Numbered from the stretch's first letter, positions 12,301 to 25,299 are shown. The stretch: 64,000 bases of DNA from Saccharina japonica (GCA_008828725.1 MEHQ01000932.1:34171-98170); one strand, 5' to 3'. Translations and numbers: made by a program. The notes: generated by a model from the letters alone, not told the origin.

Positions 12301-14455
12301 TTACACTTGATCCACCCCTACGCTCGTTTACAGTACGGCCTCCATCCCTACAGCATGGATGAGCCACAACCCCCCCTTAATGCGGTAAATCTTTACACGT
12401 TGCGGCCAACACAAATATTGACGGCAACCATGGTAACGGTAAGAGCTGACCCTTCGCTGCACCAACCGGCATTTTGTTGCCTCTCCATAGTACCGAAATA
12501 CGTTATCAGCCTCTTATGTTTCACCGCTCAGCTTCTCTTCGGTTCGGGCACTTTCACATTGTCCCTGCCAAAACTGCCCTTCACACCACGCGAGGCCTGC
12601 TTCAGGTCGCGAGTACCGAGGCTGTCGATAGCTTCTCCTGTCATGGAGAAACGCTCGGTCCCCTGCGCCCCCTGCGATGCATGCCCAACTGGCCGAGGAT
12701 GGTGGGCCCTCGCCGCATAGCTACCCCTCCCTACACCGCGACCCCCCCCCTGCAGCCTTGGCTCTGAACATTTATTGTGCTATTTGTCTCTACGCACCCC
12801 TCATCCTCCCCCTCTCTTAATTGGGCGCGCAACTAAACTGCTGTTGTTGTGGTCTGCTGCCCGCACTCCCCGCACTCGCAGCACCCCTCCCTCCCGGACT
12901 CGCTCCTCGACGGAGCTTCCCTCGGTGAACATGACGTGCATGCTTGCGTTGCAACTAGCGTACTGGTGGACAATGCCTTCCCATCAACGCCGTCGCCGTC
13001 GCACTCGTCTACGGAAACTAATTCGACGGCTCTGTAGAAGAACGCGGATAGGAAGCTGGTTGCCGAATTATAAGTTTACGATCGGATCGTGGAGGTTTTC
13101 CGCGTGGTTTTCAGGAGCGAGTATCAACGCAGAGACAAAAACTTAAGCGTCCAACTTCGTGGCGCCGTTTGTAATAACTTGTAATGTTATACATTCAAGT
13201 CGGAACCGGGATGGATGCACTTGGGCATGACCTGCGTCTGCTCGTGATTATACCGCTGGGCTGCCTCGCTCGATGAGGAAAATAAGCGGTACGAACACGG
13301 GGGCAGAAGGCTATCTGCGTAAGTAATAGCCCGGTCACAACACGCAATGAAAATTGTACGTGCTTCTTTAATATGTATGCCGTTCCTTGATCGTACAACG
13401 GCCGAAGGTTGCGCGTGCACTCAGCATACGTAGCGTCAGAAATAATATTTCTCGTAGAGCTTCAGCGCCTCCGAACAAGGTCAGCACCGGCCTAAGTACG
13501 GCAGTATCACAAATACTGAAACGCCCCATGTCCACATGGCGTTACAGCAGTGACAGCTCTACAACGTAAACAAGTTCCTGGTGTACTCTCCAGACACCAT
13601 ACCTGCTACAGTTCGCGCGCCAGGGATGAAACCGATTGCCCGAGGCTAATCGTCGCGGCGAATCCACGGGTTGCTACTCTTCGCGGAAAGCTGTTTGAGG
13701 TGGAAACGTGCCCAGTAGCGGCCGGCAGGAATTCCACGCACTTGTGACGGCGGAAGGAATGCGGTAAACTCAACAAACAGTTTACGATGACAATTCCTGT
13801 GCGTTGGCAACGGGAGGTGTATGACAGGGTTTCGGTGTGTTACGCGCGCGCACTTGTCGCTTGTCCGTATTATATACCTACCATAACAACTGCTACCGGG
13901 ATAAAAAAAGAAACTGACTACTATGAGGAATGTGTCGATGGCGGCTGGTTAGTCAAACACAGGTCTCCTTTCCGCATACACGGTCGCTAGTCGTGGCGAA
14001 ATCAGTGTTCACGGATCAAGATCTCGGCAGCACCGTGTCGTCTTATTCGGTGGCAATCGCTGCCACGATAATTAATTCACCTCCGGACGCTCGGGGTTGT
14101 GTATCGGCGAGACGCAAGCAACCAGACGCTTTGTTGTGAAGAGCACAATGCTAGTAGTACGACACAGACGAAGGCAACATAGTTACAGTAGAAACACTAC
14201 ACGACAATACAAAGGGAACCGGTGGCGACGTGTTTTCGGGCAGACAGCAGTGAGGCTGTGGCAATCGTGTAAAGAGCTGTATCTACGCGTAGTCTCATCC
14301 ATCCGCCCGCGGGTTCCATCTATGGCGTGTGTTCGTCCGAACGCCATTTAAGACACGGAAGTATCGTCTCATACGTCCATCATCCACCCTCCACGACACG
14401 GCGTGGTTCTCGCGAAACTACCGATCCCTTGCCAGAGAATGCCTGCGTGCAGAAC
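12301..14455. other. unassigned DNA, no supported gene
   Basis: C-rich in 12.3-12.9 kb and otherwise mixed composition. Several short frames overlap in multiple phases; the longest (12,307-12,720 and 12,775-13,146, both +) read as Pro/Arg-rich peptides without recognisable domains. No tandem structure is seen. Confidence 0.35.
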
Positions 14456-15055
14456 ACTTGCAGCGCCGATAGTCACACGCCAGCTGAGGATGCACTCACA
14501 CACGCTGCGAAAAGCCACAGTCAGCAGAAGAACAGGACCGGGAGTTGTTTATTTTGCACGTCAGTCAAGCACCATAGAGATGTGAGGCAGGCGCATAACA
14601 ACGACAACAACAATACCACCTACTGCTAAACTACTGTCTGTGCTGGTACTGCTGCTGCCGCCGCTGCCACCCCCGCTGTACTGGCGTGTCGAGGTTCAAA
14701 GTGAAGCATGCACGTATGCCAAACACGCGGTAAGAATACACCGTTGCGCGCATGACAAGTTTGTTTCGCACGTCAGCCATGCGCCACAGAGAGGTACACC
14801 AGGCGCGAACAACAACTGCCTTCTACTACTACTGTACCACTGCCCTTCCTCCTACTGCTAATGCTACTGCCGTCGGGTTTTCAGGCGATTCATGCACGTA
14901 CGTACACTCGCGGCGAGAACACAACGTACCGTCATGGCGGCAGCTGGCTGCTTGATTTCCACGTGAGTCAAGCGCAATGCAGATGTAGAGCAGGCGCACA
15001 ACAGCAACAGCAGCTACAACTACTGTTACTGCTGTCGCTGCTGCTGCTGTAAGGT
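14456..15055. repeat. ~200-bp imperfect triplication with CTG/CAA simple repeats
   Basis: The block CACGTCAG...CAGGCGC followed by AACAAC and CTACTGCTG-type simple sequence recurs with starts near 14,557, 14,769 and 14,960, a spacing of 212 and 191 bp. The segment upstream of each (GCATGCACGTA-like) is also related. The third copy ends in a CTGCTG run with coding-like Leu or Ala/Ser frames that are artefacts. Confidence 0.65.
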
Positions 15056-16430
15056 TGTTGTCGTTGAAGGCGCCAACTTCCACGACAAAAACAAACTTTA
15101 CGATAGTGACATGAAACGTACCTGTCTGCAGCCCGGTTTTGCTGGAGCGTGCAAAGGGCATAACAGCGCCACCATGCTCCCACCCCCAGTGGTATAGGGC
15201 GAGGTGTCTAGAAATCTGGGTGGCATCCTCTCTCATGGCCCTGTTGCGACAGACATATCAGCAGTGTCGGTACGCTGTGTTCTGTTATGACGGGGTTTTG
15301 ATCAACGATACTAGCGGAAAATGGCGCAGAGCAAGTCGTGAGTCATTCCCTGTGTGGGTGATTAACACTTGGAAAAAGAGAGATAAAGTTGTCAAATCAA
15401 TGTTGGGAAGTAGAACGACTACTTGGCGTTAGTGTGGTTCCCGAGCAACAAATCACAGTATTGCCCCCACGGGTATCTCAAGTTGGCCCTCCCCGCTTAT
15501 CTGTGATATAAGGGGGGGGGGGGGCTGGTAGAACACAGCTAGTTGTAAGAATTGAAGGAAACTACAGTGAAATCAAGTCATTTTTGTTTCGCTACTTTTC
15601 GAAATCCGTGTCCGATTTTTAGGTGATCCGCCGCGTTTTTGAGCAGCTCGTCAGAAAGGCACTGCGTCCCTTACGATTATACTGCAGGTCGCGCATCGTG
15701 CATGCAGCGGGCGACACATAGACAACAGCTATTGATAGTAGTTGTACTGGCGGCATAGCGAACACACGCGAGACAAGCCCTGTCCACCCTCTCGATGTGC
15801 TGATGCACAGCACCGCGTGGTTGCCCTTTGTTTCTGTAACTCGGAACCACGGGAAACATACCAGGTTTACAGCAATATGTTCCGAGGTGCCGTCGGCGGC
15901 TGCGTAATGAAGAATGCACACCGGTGTACGTACGACATATTGTATACGTACAAAGACAAGGAAGAATCAGACACCGCATCACCTACAAAAAATACAACGT
16001 GCATAGTAGTAGGAGTGGCTGCGGTAATAACCACCCCCCCCCTCCGATAAAAAACACAAAGGCTTGGCCCACGTCAAGCAGTCAGTCCCTGTGCTGAGTG
16101 TTCTCTACTCCCGCGTGCATGTTGTAAGATGAACATTCGCCCGCCGAGAGAGCCTATCTGACGAGCAAAGCTCATGCCTGATGATGGCACCGCTAATTTA
16201 TACATACGTACCTACTGTAGTATCTTTCTGCGTACGCCTATGCGTATTTCTTCGTACGGCGTATCCGAGAGATTATTTTGTGTTTTTGGGAAATGTTCCG
16301 GGTCGTACGTACCTTTGTTCATTGTGTGTGCGGACCACTTTTGATTGCACGTATTATTTTTTTCGGATCACTCGGTCCGGGCCGTCCACACAGAAAGCAA
16401 GTGATTTCATTTCCCAACTATCATTTTTAC
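15056..16430. other. unassigned DNA, no supported gene
   Basis: Contains a G14 run (15,513-15,526), a C10 run (16,033-16,042) and GTACGTAC words. The open frame at 15,139-15,432 (97 codons) has ordinary composition but no known motif. Nothing else is supported. Confidence 0.35.
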
Positions 16431-16665
16431 ACAGGCGGGGAGGGCAGGTATATAAGAGCAGGGCACGGGTCTCGCATTATTTTTTGCAGTGATTGCTTGT
16501 CACGGGATGATGTCACTGCAAACGACAACAAATGGTCCAGGAATATGGGTGACCAAATTCGCGCAACAAGACACAAATATCTACGACCTTGGCAAATGGT
16601 AGGACCTACGCGGGACAATATCCATGCGGTGGTTGGGTCCATTATCTGGAAGTCAAACATATATG
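16431..16665 (+). repeat. orphan unit of the 350-bp family
   Basis: Matches the array at 2.6-4.4 kb from the GGGCACGGGTCTCGCATT-like part through GACCTACGCGGGACAATATC and the GCGGTGGTTGGGTC part, then diverges at about 16,640-16,665. Same orientation as the array. It shows that single units have dispersed, or that the array once was wider. Confidence 0.85.
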
Positions 16666-16835
16666 TTTGTAGGTACAAGGAATCCGGTCCGCGGGCGGCT
16701 GACGCCGCTCCCTACACTACCGCGAGGAAAGGGGCACAAGCGGTCCACGACGTGGTGCAAGGACCGACTTGAAAATGCCAAAATATTCATGGTGCAGCAA
16801 ATAAATTGCGGACTTGACATGCACGCAAAAGGAAA

Positions 16836-17116
16836 AGATTATTCGTGATTGGGAACCGATATAAGAATAATCTGCAGTTTGTTGTCATAGAGAGAATTTG
16901 GCTTTCTGGTTCATAATCGTTGGCTGAGCACGTACACTACGTAGCGCACTTGCAGCATCGAGCTTTATCTGGTTCATCGCGCTTGTGGGAATACCAAGTG
17001 GATACCGCACGGAACGGTGCTGGTAGACTGGTAGAACACGCGAACAGACGGGGCTGTTGCTTCCAACTGGACAGCGATCGTTCGCTGGCCCAGGCTTTTT
17101 GTGATTCGTGATTTTT
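16836..17116 (+). repeat. ~280-bp duplicated segment, copy 1
   Basis: Nearly identical to 24,733-25,012 over its full length, with a handful of substitutions. Both copies begin and end with ATTCGTGATT as a terminal direct repeat. A 63-codon frame (from 16,920) is open in both copies but starts at TTG rather than ATG, so it is weak evidence for a gene. Flanks outside the two copies are unrelated. Confidence 0.93.
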
Positions 17117-17985
17117 AGTGAGACGGGTCGAGTCGTACCACATGGTGCAAGCAGCGTACAGGCAAACGTCAACATCACGCATGTCAAAGACCGGTATGTT
17201 CCCATGTGGTGTGTTAATCTCTGACGCTCAAGGGCCAAAGGCGTACGTGTTTTAGGATGGCTTGAGCGACTTCCGAGGTGAGTTAATTGTCATCCTTTCA
17301 CTTTATGGGGATTATGTACCTAATGCACAGCAGCAGTACTGCTGCAGTAGCGCTCGTGCGAGACGGTGTACCGCAGCAGCTGCTATGATAGCAGCGGTGC
17401 ATATATACGTACTGCTGTAACAATACTCGTACTGGTACATACGTGCCAGGTGGAGTTACAATAGGATATTCTATACCTGGTATGTCAACCAGCATATTTT
17501 CTGGGTTTCAGTGACTGCAGGCTATATAAAAAACAAAAAAATCCTGTCGACTTGTAATATACGAGTATCATACTGTAATAACGCGAGGGAAAGCGGAGAA
17601 ATACTAAAACTCCGACTTCAACATACTCGTGCTCATATACGACCAGGGCTATACATACGTACCTGTACCTGGTATATATATCTCGTATGAGAGATCAAGA
17701 TTATCTGTACTCTATACGTACTGTTGTGTATGCTACGCGTATATCATCACCTGAATATGCGTGCTGGTACACGTATATACGAGTATTGAATATGGCATGC
17801 TCAATGAGTGCCTATCCACACGGAGTGTTGGGTGTGAGATAAAATTGACAGCCAAAACGCTCGAGAGGTTTTGAGCGCGGATACTTGTAGGTAACCGATT
17901 GCAAGGGCAGAAATTGCATCCTGCTGACATGCACGAGTATATGTATGGCATACCACAAGAGATATTATTGCTGTGTGATATGCCA
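17117..17985. other. TACGTA-rich spacer
   Basis: No gene seen. Rich in TACGTA and TACTGCTG words, with exact TACCTGGTA at 17,474-17,482 and 17,666-17,674 and a TACTGCTGTA at about 17,411. Confidence 0.4.
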
Positions 17986-18280
17986 GATAAATGATGTGTT
18001 TGACCACAACGACTCGCAAACAAGTGCGTACAGCAGCAGGCGGTTGGTGTGTTAACCGAATATTATTGCTGTGTGATATGCCAGGTATACGGCGGTTGGC
18101 TTTGTCAACTGAATACTCTTGCCTGTGGGCACAGGCAATAGTGGCACAGGCAATTTTATGTTTTGTAGTTGACCAGAAAAATACATGATGTGTTTGACCA
18201 CAAGGACTCGCAAACAAATGCGTACAGCAGCAGGCGGTTGGTGTGTCAATCGAGCATTATTGCTATTGGGTTCATACGTT
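17986..18280. repeat. ~92-bp duplication at 197-bp spacing
   Basis: The stretch ATGATGTGTTTGACCACAA through GCAGCAGGCGGTTGGTGTGT occurs at about 17,990-18,080 and again at about 18,186-18,276, with few differences. The intervening sequence also contains a second TATTGCTGTGTGATATGCCA present near 17,963 and 18,062. Confidence 0.85.
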
Positions 18281-18359
18281 GCGGCAAGGTGACGCAAAAC
18301 ATGGCACGTGTAAGATATCGTTCATCCCGAGCAACTGAAAATAAAAAATAAAAATAAAT

Positions 18360-18790
18360 CAAAGAGTTGTCACATTGTTTTGTCTGCTGAAACGGCAATA
18401 CGTACATGCTCAAATTAAACAGCTGTGTGCAGTGTCATTGGATAATCTTGCTGTACCTCTAACGCGGTTGCGATGGGGCGCAGATTATATGGGCCGAGAG
18501 CGTGTGCGTTTGGAAACGGTTCGAGCGAGTTGGGTTGCTTGTGCAAGAAGCTAAAGTGGAGGAATCGCCACACATTGCACAGCATGATCATATTTCAAAT
18601 AATTATCACATTGTTTTATCCGCTGAAACAGCAGTACGTATATGCTCTATTTAAACAGTGTAGTGAGTGTTTTGTCTGCTGAAACAGCAGTACGTATATG
18701 CTCAATTTAAACAGCTGTGTAGTGTCACTGGATAATCTTGCTGGTACCTCTAACGCGGTTGCGAAGGGGCGCAGATTACTGATACCAGGT
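18360..18790. repeat. ~120-bp repeats with CTGCTGAAACAGCAG hairpin
   Basis: TTGTTTTGTCTGCTGAAAC...CAGTACGTA followed by AATTTAAACAGCTGTGT and TGGATAATCTTGCT recurs at about 18,370-18,490, 18,605-18,665 and 18,668-18,775. CTGCTGAAACAGCAG is a perfect 6-bp-stem hairpin. The ends carry GCGATGGGGCGCAG, the same tail used by the 20-24 kb array, which links the two families. Confidence 0.75.
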
Positions 18791-18979
18791 ATATATGTTC
18801 ACATTGCCTCTAACTGAACAGCAGTGTGAAAAGTCGTACTGTAGCATACGTCAAAACAATGTCATCAATTAACCAGTGGAATCTCGGGCCGTACAGCAGC
18901 GGAGCAAGGTCATGCATACATTGATTATTACAACGTCGCGGCAAGACGATGTCATACAGCAGTACGTTTGCGATACATA

Positions 18980-19975
18980 ATGTGGCATCATGGACGAGTG
19001 ATTACCCACGCGGACAGTTGGATGAGAGATCACATTTTCAGATAAAACGTACGTGAACGGTAAATATAACGTGGCATATTGAACTATTAAAAGTGGTTGC
19101 CCACGCGGACTGCCGAGTGAAAGATAATATTCGCAGCCAAAAACGTATGCGCACGATACAAAATGTGGAAAAATGAACGAGTGATTCCCCACGCGGATTG
19201 CTGGGTGAGAGATAATGTTCACAGTCCAACGTACGTGCACGATATATATAATGTGCCATAATGAACGGTGATTCCCCATGCGGACTGCTGGGTGAGAGAT
19301 AATCTTCACGGTAAATTGTACGTGCACGATATATATATATATAATGTGGCAGATTGAACGAGTGATTCCCCAAGTGGGATACTGGGCGAGAGATAATCTT
19401 AACAGTCAAACGTACGTGCGCGATGAATATAATGTGGGGAAAATGCACGAGTGATTCCCCACGCGGGTTGCTGGGTGAGAGATAATCTTCACAGTCAACC
19501 ATATGTGCACCATAAATATAATGTGGCATAATGAAACGAGTGAGTTCCCATGCGGACTGCTGGGTGAGATATAATATTCAGTCAATTGTGCACGATAGAT
19601 ATAACGTGACATAATGAACGAGTGACTACGATAAATACAATGTGGCATAATGAACGAGTGATTCCCCATGCGAACTGCTGGGTGAGATGTAATCTTCAAA
19701 GCCAATTGTATGTGCACGATAAATATAATATGGCATGTTGAACGAGTGATTCCCCACGCGGAATGCTGGGTGAGAGATAATATTCACAGCTAAACGTACG
19801 TGCACGATACACATAATGCGGAGTACTGAACGAGTGATTCCCACGCGGACTGCTGGGTGAGAGATCATCTTCACATCCAAAACGTACGTGCACGATTCAT
19901 ATAATGTGGCATAATGAACGAGTGATTCCCCATGCGGACTGCTGGGTGAGAGATAATCTTCACAGCCAAATGTAG
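18980..19975. repeat. tandem array of ~92-bp units (eleven copies)
   Basis: The landmark GCGGACTGCTGGGTGAGAGA recurs with variation near 19,011, 19,107, 19,193, 19,279, 19,374, 19,463, 19,552, 19,670, 19,759, 19,845 and 19,935 (spacing 86-118 bp). Units also share CGTACGTGCACGAT, ATATAATGTGGCATAATG and GAACGAGTGATTCCC. Minus-strand frames of 80-160 codons are repeat shadows. The larger spacings come from short internal insertions, one being a TATATA expansion near 19,330. Confidence 0.93.
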
Positions 19976-22900
19976 CTGGAAAAAGCGCACCTGAGCATTC
20001 GAGCTGTTACCCCTCGCGCATTCGCGATGGGGCGCAGGATATTTACAGATTTATACGTACTAAAATCATCTGAGTATTCTAGCTGTTACCCCTCGCGGTC
20101 GCGATGGGGTGCAGGATATTTACAGATTTATATGTACTAAAAAGGGTACACCAGCGCGTGGATGTGAAATTCACATCTACGAGTATATGGTTATGGCGTA
20201 GTGGATGAGTGTCTTACCACGCGTTGAGAGGGAATCTTCACAGCCAAAACGTTCGAGACGTTTCGGACGTGAATACTTGTAAAGAGTCGACCGCAGTGAC
20301 TTACAGCGGTACGACGTTGCTGGCAAACGTGCACCTGAGTATTCGTGCTGTTACCCCTCGCGGTCGCGATGGGGCGCAGAATATTTACAGTTTTATATGC
20401 ACTAAAAACGTCCAGCAGGTTGTGGATGTAACATGAATATTTACGAGTATACTTGTATGGTTATGGCGTAGTGAATGAGTGTCTCACCACGAGTTGAGAG
20501 GGAATGTTCACAGCCTAACGTTCGAGGGGTCTCGGACTGGGATACTTGTAGAGAGGCGGCCGTAGTGACTTACAGCGGTACACGTTGCTGGCAAACGTGT
20601 ACCTGAGTATTCTAGCTGTACCCCTCGCGTCGCGATGGGGCGCATAATATTTACAGAAATTGATGCATTAAAAAAATCCAGCAGTACCCCTCGCGGTCGC
20701 GATGGGGCGCAGGATATTTACAGATTTATATGTACTAAAATCACCTGAGTATTCTAGCTGTTACCCCTCGCGGTCGCGATGGGGCGCAGGATATTTACAG
20801 ATTTATATGTACTAAAATGGTACAGCAGCGCGTGGATGTGAAATTAACATCTACGAGTATATGGTTATGGCGTAGTGGATGAGTGTCTCACCACGCGTTG
20901 AGAGGGAATCTTCACAGCCAAAACGTTCGAGACGTCTCGGACGTGGATACTTGTAGAGAGTCAACCGCAGTGACTTACAGCGGTACGACGTTGCTGGCAA
21001 ACGTGCACCTGAGTATTCGTGCTGTTACCCCTCGCGGTCGCGATGGGGCGCAGAATATTTGCAGAATTTTATGCATTCAAAATATCCAGCAGTTACCCCT
21101 CGCGGTCGCGATGGGGCGCAGGATATATACAGATATATACGTACTAAAATCACCTGAGTATTCTAGCTGTAACCCCTCGCGGTCGTGATCGGGCGCAGGA
21201 TATTTACAGATTTATATGTACAAAAAAGGGTACACCAGTGCGTGGATGTGAAATTCACAGAGTATATGGTTATGACGTAGTGCATGAGTGTCTCACCACG
21301 CGTTGAGAGGGAATCTTCACAGCCAAAACGTTCGAGACGTCTCGGACGTGGATACTTGTGGAGAGTCAACCGCAGTGACTTACAGCGGTACGACGTTGCT
21401 GGCAAACGTGCACCTGAGTATTCGTGCGGTTACCCCTCGCGGTCGCGATGGGGCACAGAATATTTGCAGAACATTATGCATTAAAAATATCCAGCAGTTA
21501 CCCCTCGCGGTCGCGATGGGGCGCAGGATATTTACAGATGTATATGTACAAGAATGGTACAGCAGCGCGTGGATGCGAAATTGACATCTACGAGTATATG
21601 GTTATGGCGTAGTGCATGAGTGTCTCACCACGCGTTGAGAGGGAATCTTCACAGCCAAAACGTTCGAGACGTCTCGGACGTGAATACTTGTAGAGAGTCA
21701 ACCGCAGTGACTTCCACCGGTACGACGTTGCTGGCAAACGCGCACCTGAGTATTCTTGCGGTTACCCCTCGCGGTCGCGATGGGGCGCAGAATGTTTGCA
21801 GAATTTGATGCATTAAAAATATCCAGCAGGTACCCCTCGCGGTCGCGATGGGGCGCAGAATATTTACAGATATATATGTACTAAAATCACCTGAGTATTC
21901 TAGCTGTAACCCCTCGCGGTCGCGATGGGGCGGAGGATATTTACAGATTTATATGGACTAAAATCACCGGAGTATTCTAGCTGTTACCCCTCGCGGTCGC
22001 GATGGGGCACAGGATATTGACAGATATATATGTAATAACATCACCTGAGTATTCTAGCTGTTACCCCTCGCGGTCGCGATGGGGCGCAGGATATTCACAG
22101 ATTTATATGTACTAAAATGGTACAGCAGCGCGTGGATGTGAAATTAACATCTACGAGTATATGGTTATAGCGTAGTGAATGAGTGTCTCACCACGCGTTG
22201 AGAGGGAATCTTCACAGCCAAAACGTTCGAGACGTCTCGGACGTGGATACTTGTAGAGAGTCAACCGCAGTGACTTCCAGCGGTACGACGTTGCTGGCAA
22301 ACGTGCACCTGAGTATTCTTGCTGTTACCCCTCGCGGTCGCGATGGGGCGCAGAATATTTACAGAAATTTATGCATTAAAAATATCCAGCAGGTTGTGGA
22401 TGTAACATGAATATCCACGAGTTTATATATGTAATGAAAATGTCCAGCAGGTTGTGGATGTAACACGAATACCTACAAGTATATGGTTATGGCGTAATAA
22501 ATGAGTTTCTCACCACGCGTTGAGAGGGAATCTGCACAGCCAAACTTTCCAGATGTCTCGGACGTGGATACTTGTAGAGAGCCGACCGCAGTTATTTACA
22601 GCGGTACGACGTTGCCGGCAAACGTACACCCGAGTATTCTAGCTGTAACCCCTGGCGGTCGCGATGGGGCGCAGAATATTTACAGAATTTTAGGCACTAA
22701 AGATATCCAGCAGATTGTGGATGTAACATGAATACATACAAGTATACGGTTATGGCGTATTGAACGAGTGTCTCACCACGCGTTGAGAGGAAACCTTCAC
22801 AGCTAACTTTCGAGATGTCTCGCATGTGGACACTTGTAGAGAGCCGACCGCAGTGACTTACAGCGGTACGACGTTGCTGGCAAACGTGCACCTGAGTATT

Positions 22901-23690
22901 CTCGCTGTTATCCCTCGCGGTCGAGATGGGGCGCAGAATATTTACAGAGTTTTATGTACTAAAAATGGCCGGCAGGATGTGGATGTAACATGAACATTTG
23001 CGAGTATGTGGTTATGGCGTAGTGAATGACTGTCTCACCACGTGTTGAGAGGGAATCTTCACAGCCAGACGTTCGAGATGTCTCCGACGTGGATACTTGT
23101 AGAGAGTCGACTGCAGTGACAGAAATCGTATCATTGCTGGGTGAACCGTTACCAACTTATTTACTATGTTTGTTGACCGTGAGCAACAACATTTCGCTCA
23201 CATGTTGCGGCAGAGCGACAAATACTTACAGCGGCACGATTCCGCTAACAAAAAGTGCACCTGGTTAGTATTGCTGTTACCCCTCGCGGTCGCGATGGGG
23301 CGCAGAGTATTTACAGTTTTATATGCACTAAAAACGCCCAGCAGGTTGTGGATGTAACATGAATATTTACGAGTATACTTGTATGGTTATGGCGTAGTGA
23401 ATGAGTGTCTCACCACGAGTTGAGAGGAAATGTTCACAGCCTAACGTTTGAGGGGTCTCGGACTGGGATACTTTTAGAGAGGCGGCCGTAGTGACATAAT
23501 TCGTATCACTGCTGGGTGAACCGTGACCAGCAACGTTTGCTATGTTCTTTCACACGTCGCGGAAAGGTGACGAAACTCACAGCGGTACAGTGCCGCTGGC
23601 AAACATCTGGGTGATCTCGATGTTACTCCTGGCCGCAGCGATGGGGCACAGAATATGTGTTGACTTTACTGAACATGTAAAAACGTCCAG
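19976..23690. repeat. complex tandem array (260-560-bp units with nested ~77-bp sub-repeats)
   Basis: The landmark TCTCACCACGCGTTGAGAGG occurs near 20,212, 20,482, 20,885, 21,290, 21,622, 22,186, 22,508, 22,770, 23,031 and 23,408, with a degenerate copy near 23,750. A second module ending CGCGATGGGGCGCAG occurs about 20 times and is itself tandemly repeated at ~77 bp (for example 21,835, 21,911, 21,987, 22,068). Unit length therefore varies with the number of sub-repeats. The in-frame 60-100-codon ORFs that recur start at GTG, not ATG, and track repeat identity. Confidence 0.94.
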
Positions 23691-24732
23691 CAAAGCTTAA
23701 TGCAACTTTGTAGGCTACGATTACATGATTATATGGCGTTGTGAATGAGAGTCTCGCTGAAAGGGTATCTTCACAGCCGAAGACAAACGCTTGATATGTC
23801 TCGTGCATGAAAGCTTGTAAATAGTCGACCTCAGTGGCAGAAATCGCAACACTGATGGGTGAACTGTGAGCAGCAATAATTGGAGTTTCGCTCACATGTC
23901 CCGGCAGGGAAACGATATTTACAGCGGTACCATGCCGCTGGGCGACAGTCAGTTAAGGCGTCTTCAGTGTATTGATGACGTCTGGGTTGAGGTGCGACTG
24001 CGTGGCCATAACGGCGACCAGGCTCAAGTTGGTAGCGGCGTAGTACGTACACGGAGCGAGGTTCGGGGCCCGTGTTATGAGCTTGGTGGGGGTGGCAGAG
24101 CCGTTGCTTATATGGTGGCACTACTGTCATGCCATGCAGCGCAACCTGAACACGCGTTATTTTCCTCATTCCGTTCAGGGGAGCAAGTACGAGCGTGGGG
24201 ATATGGACAAGGGTTGTGAGCCCTGAGAAATGTAGTTGGAAAGTCGGGGCGTAAGCCCAAAGAGTCCGGCATCCACTCGCCGAGGTTAGGAAGTGCCTCG
24301 ACGCTTGCGGCTGGAAGTGACGTGTTCGGGCGAGTCATACAGCTAGAGGGAAGGTGTAAATCCCATGCATTTATGGTGTACACCCGGAATAATGCGGACC
24401 ATGCGCGACATGGGTCTCGTACACTAGCAGCTGGCAAGGGTTTGCAAAGACAGCCAGGTCAAGATACTGTATGGGTAAACTATAGAAGTCTCGGAGTAAC
24501 CTCGGTTGTGAAGGAGTACAATGGTGTTGGGCCATTGGGTGTCTCAGTCATCCGAGAATTCGTACAGTATAACCCAAACAGTGAAGGGAGGGGGATGCGT
24601 TTATGGGCAAAAGACATGTGAGCATGACAGAGTTGATAGTGAGGTAGACATGTCAGCCAGCTGCTCTCCCTCCCATGCCACAGAAAATGACAATATACAA
24701 CGCAATTCGAAAGATACATACAACAAAGGAAA
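23691..24732. other. array edge and unassigned DNA
   Basis: Up to about 23,945 there are degenerate array pieces (GTCTCGCTGAAAGG, ACAGCGGTAC). Beyond this the DNA is unique-looking, with overlapping frames of 79-117 codons in several phases and no recognisable domain. Confidence 0.4.
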
Positions 24733-25012
24733 GAGTATTCGTGATTGGGAACCGATATAAGAATAATCTGAAGTTTGTTGTCATAGAGAGAATTTGGCGT
24801 TCTGGTTCATAATCTTTGGCTGAGCACGTACACTACGTAGCTCACTTGCAGCATCGAGCTTTATCTGGTTCATCGCGCTTGTGGGAATACCAAGTAGATA
24901 CCGCACGGAACGGTGCTGGTAGACTGGTAGAACACGCGAACAGACAGGGCTGTTGCTTCCAACTGGGCAGCGATCGTTCGCTGGCCCAGGTTTTTCGTGA
25001 TTCGTGATTTCT
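24733..25012 (+). repeat. ~280-bp duplicated segment, copy 2
   Basis: Second copy of the 16,836-17,116 segment, same orientation, about 7.9 kb away, again bounded by ATTCGTGATT at both ends. After the right end the sequence diverges at once (CTCCTGCCCACCC here versus AGTGAGACGGG at copy 1). Confidence 0.93.
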
Positions 25013-25197
25013 CCTGCCCACCCACCCTTTTTAACGTACTTGTGTACGGTGAACATGCCACCTGATGTATAATATTTATCATCATTTTGCACTTGTTGTG
25101 TATTATAATATTTACCACAGAAGTAACGATAGTGCTAATACGTACTACTGCTGAACGTAGGTGCACGGAAGAAGAGAAGGCACAGCACGGCATAACA

Positions 25198-25245
25198 CCG
25201 TACCGCACGGCACCGCACGGCACCGCACGGCACCGCACGGCACCA
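25198..25245. repeat. 10-bp minisatellite CGGCACCGCA
   Basis: Four to five near-perfect tandem copies of a 10-bp word, flanked by related degenerate CGGCAC words. Confidence 0.9.
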
Positions 25246-25299
25246 CGCCGCGCTGCGCTGCAATACGTACTGCTCTACGCACGTACAACTGAACGTATA

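Noticed and set aside
19038..19529. 163-codon minus-strand open frame
   Set aside because: It is the translation of five or so 92-bp units; neighbouring units give the same peptide in other frames.
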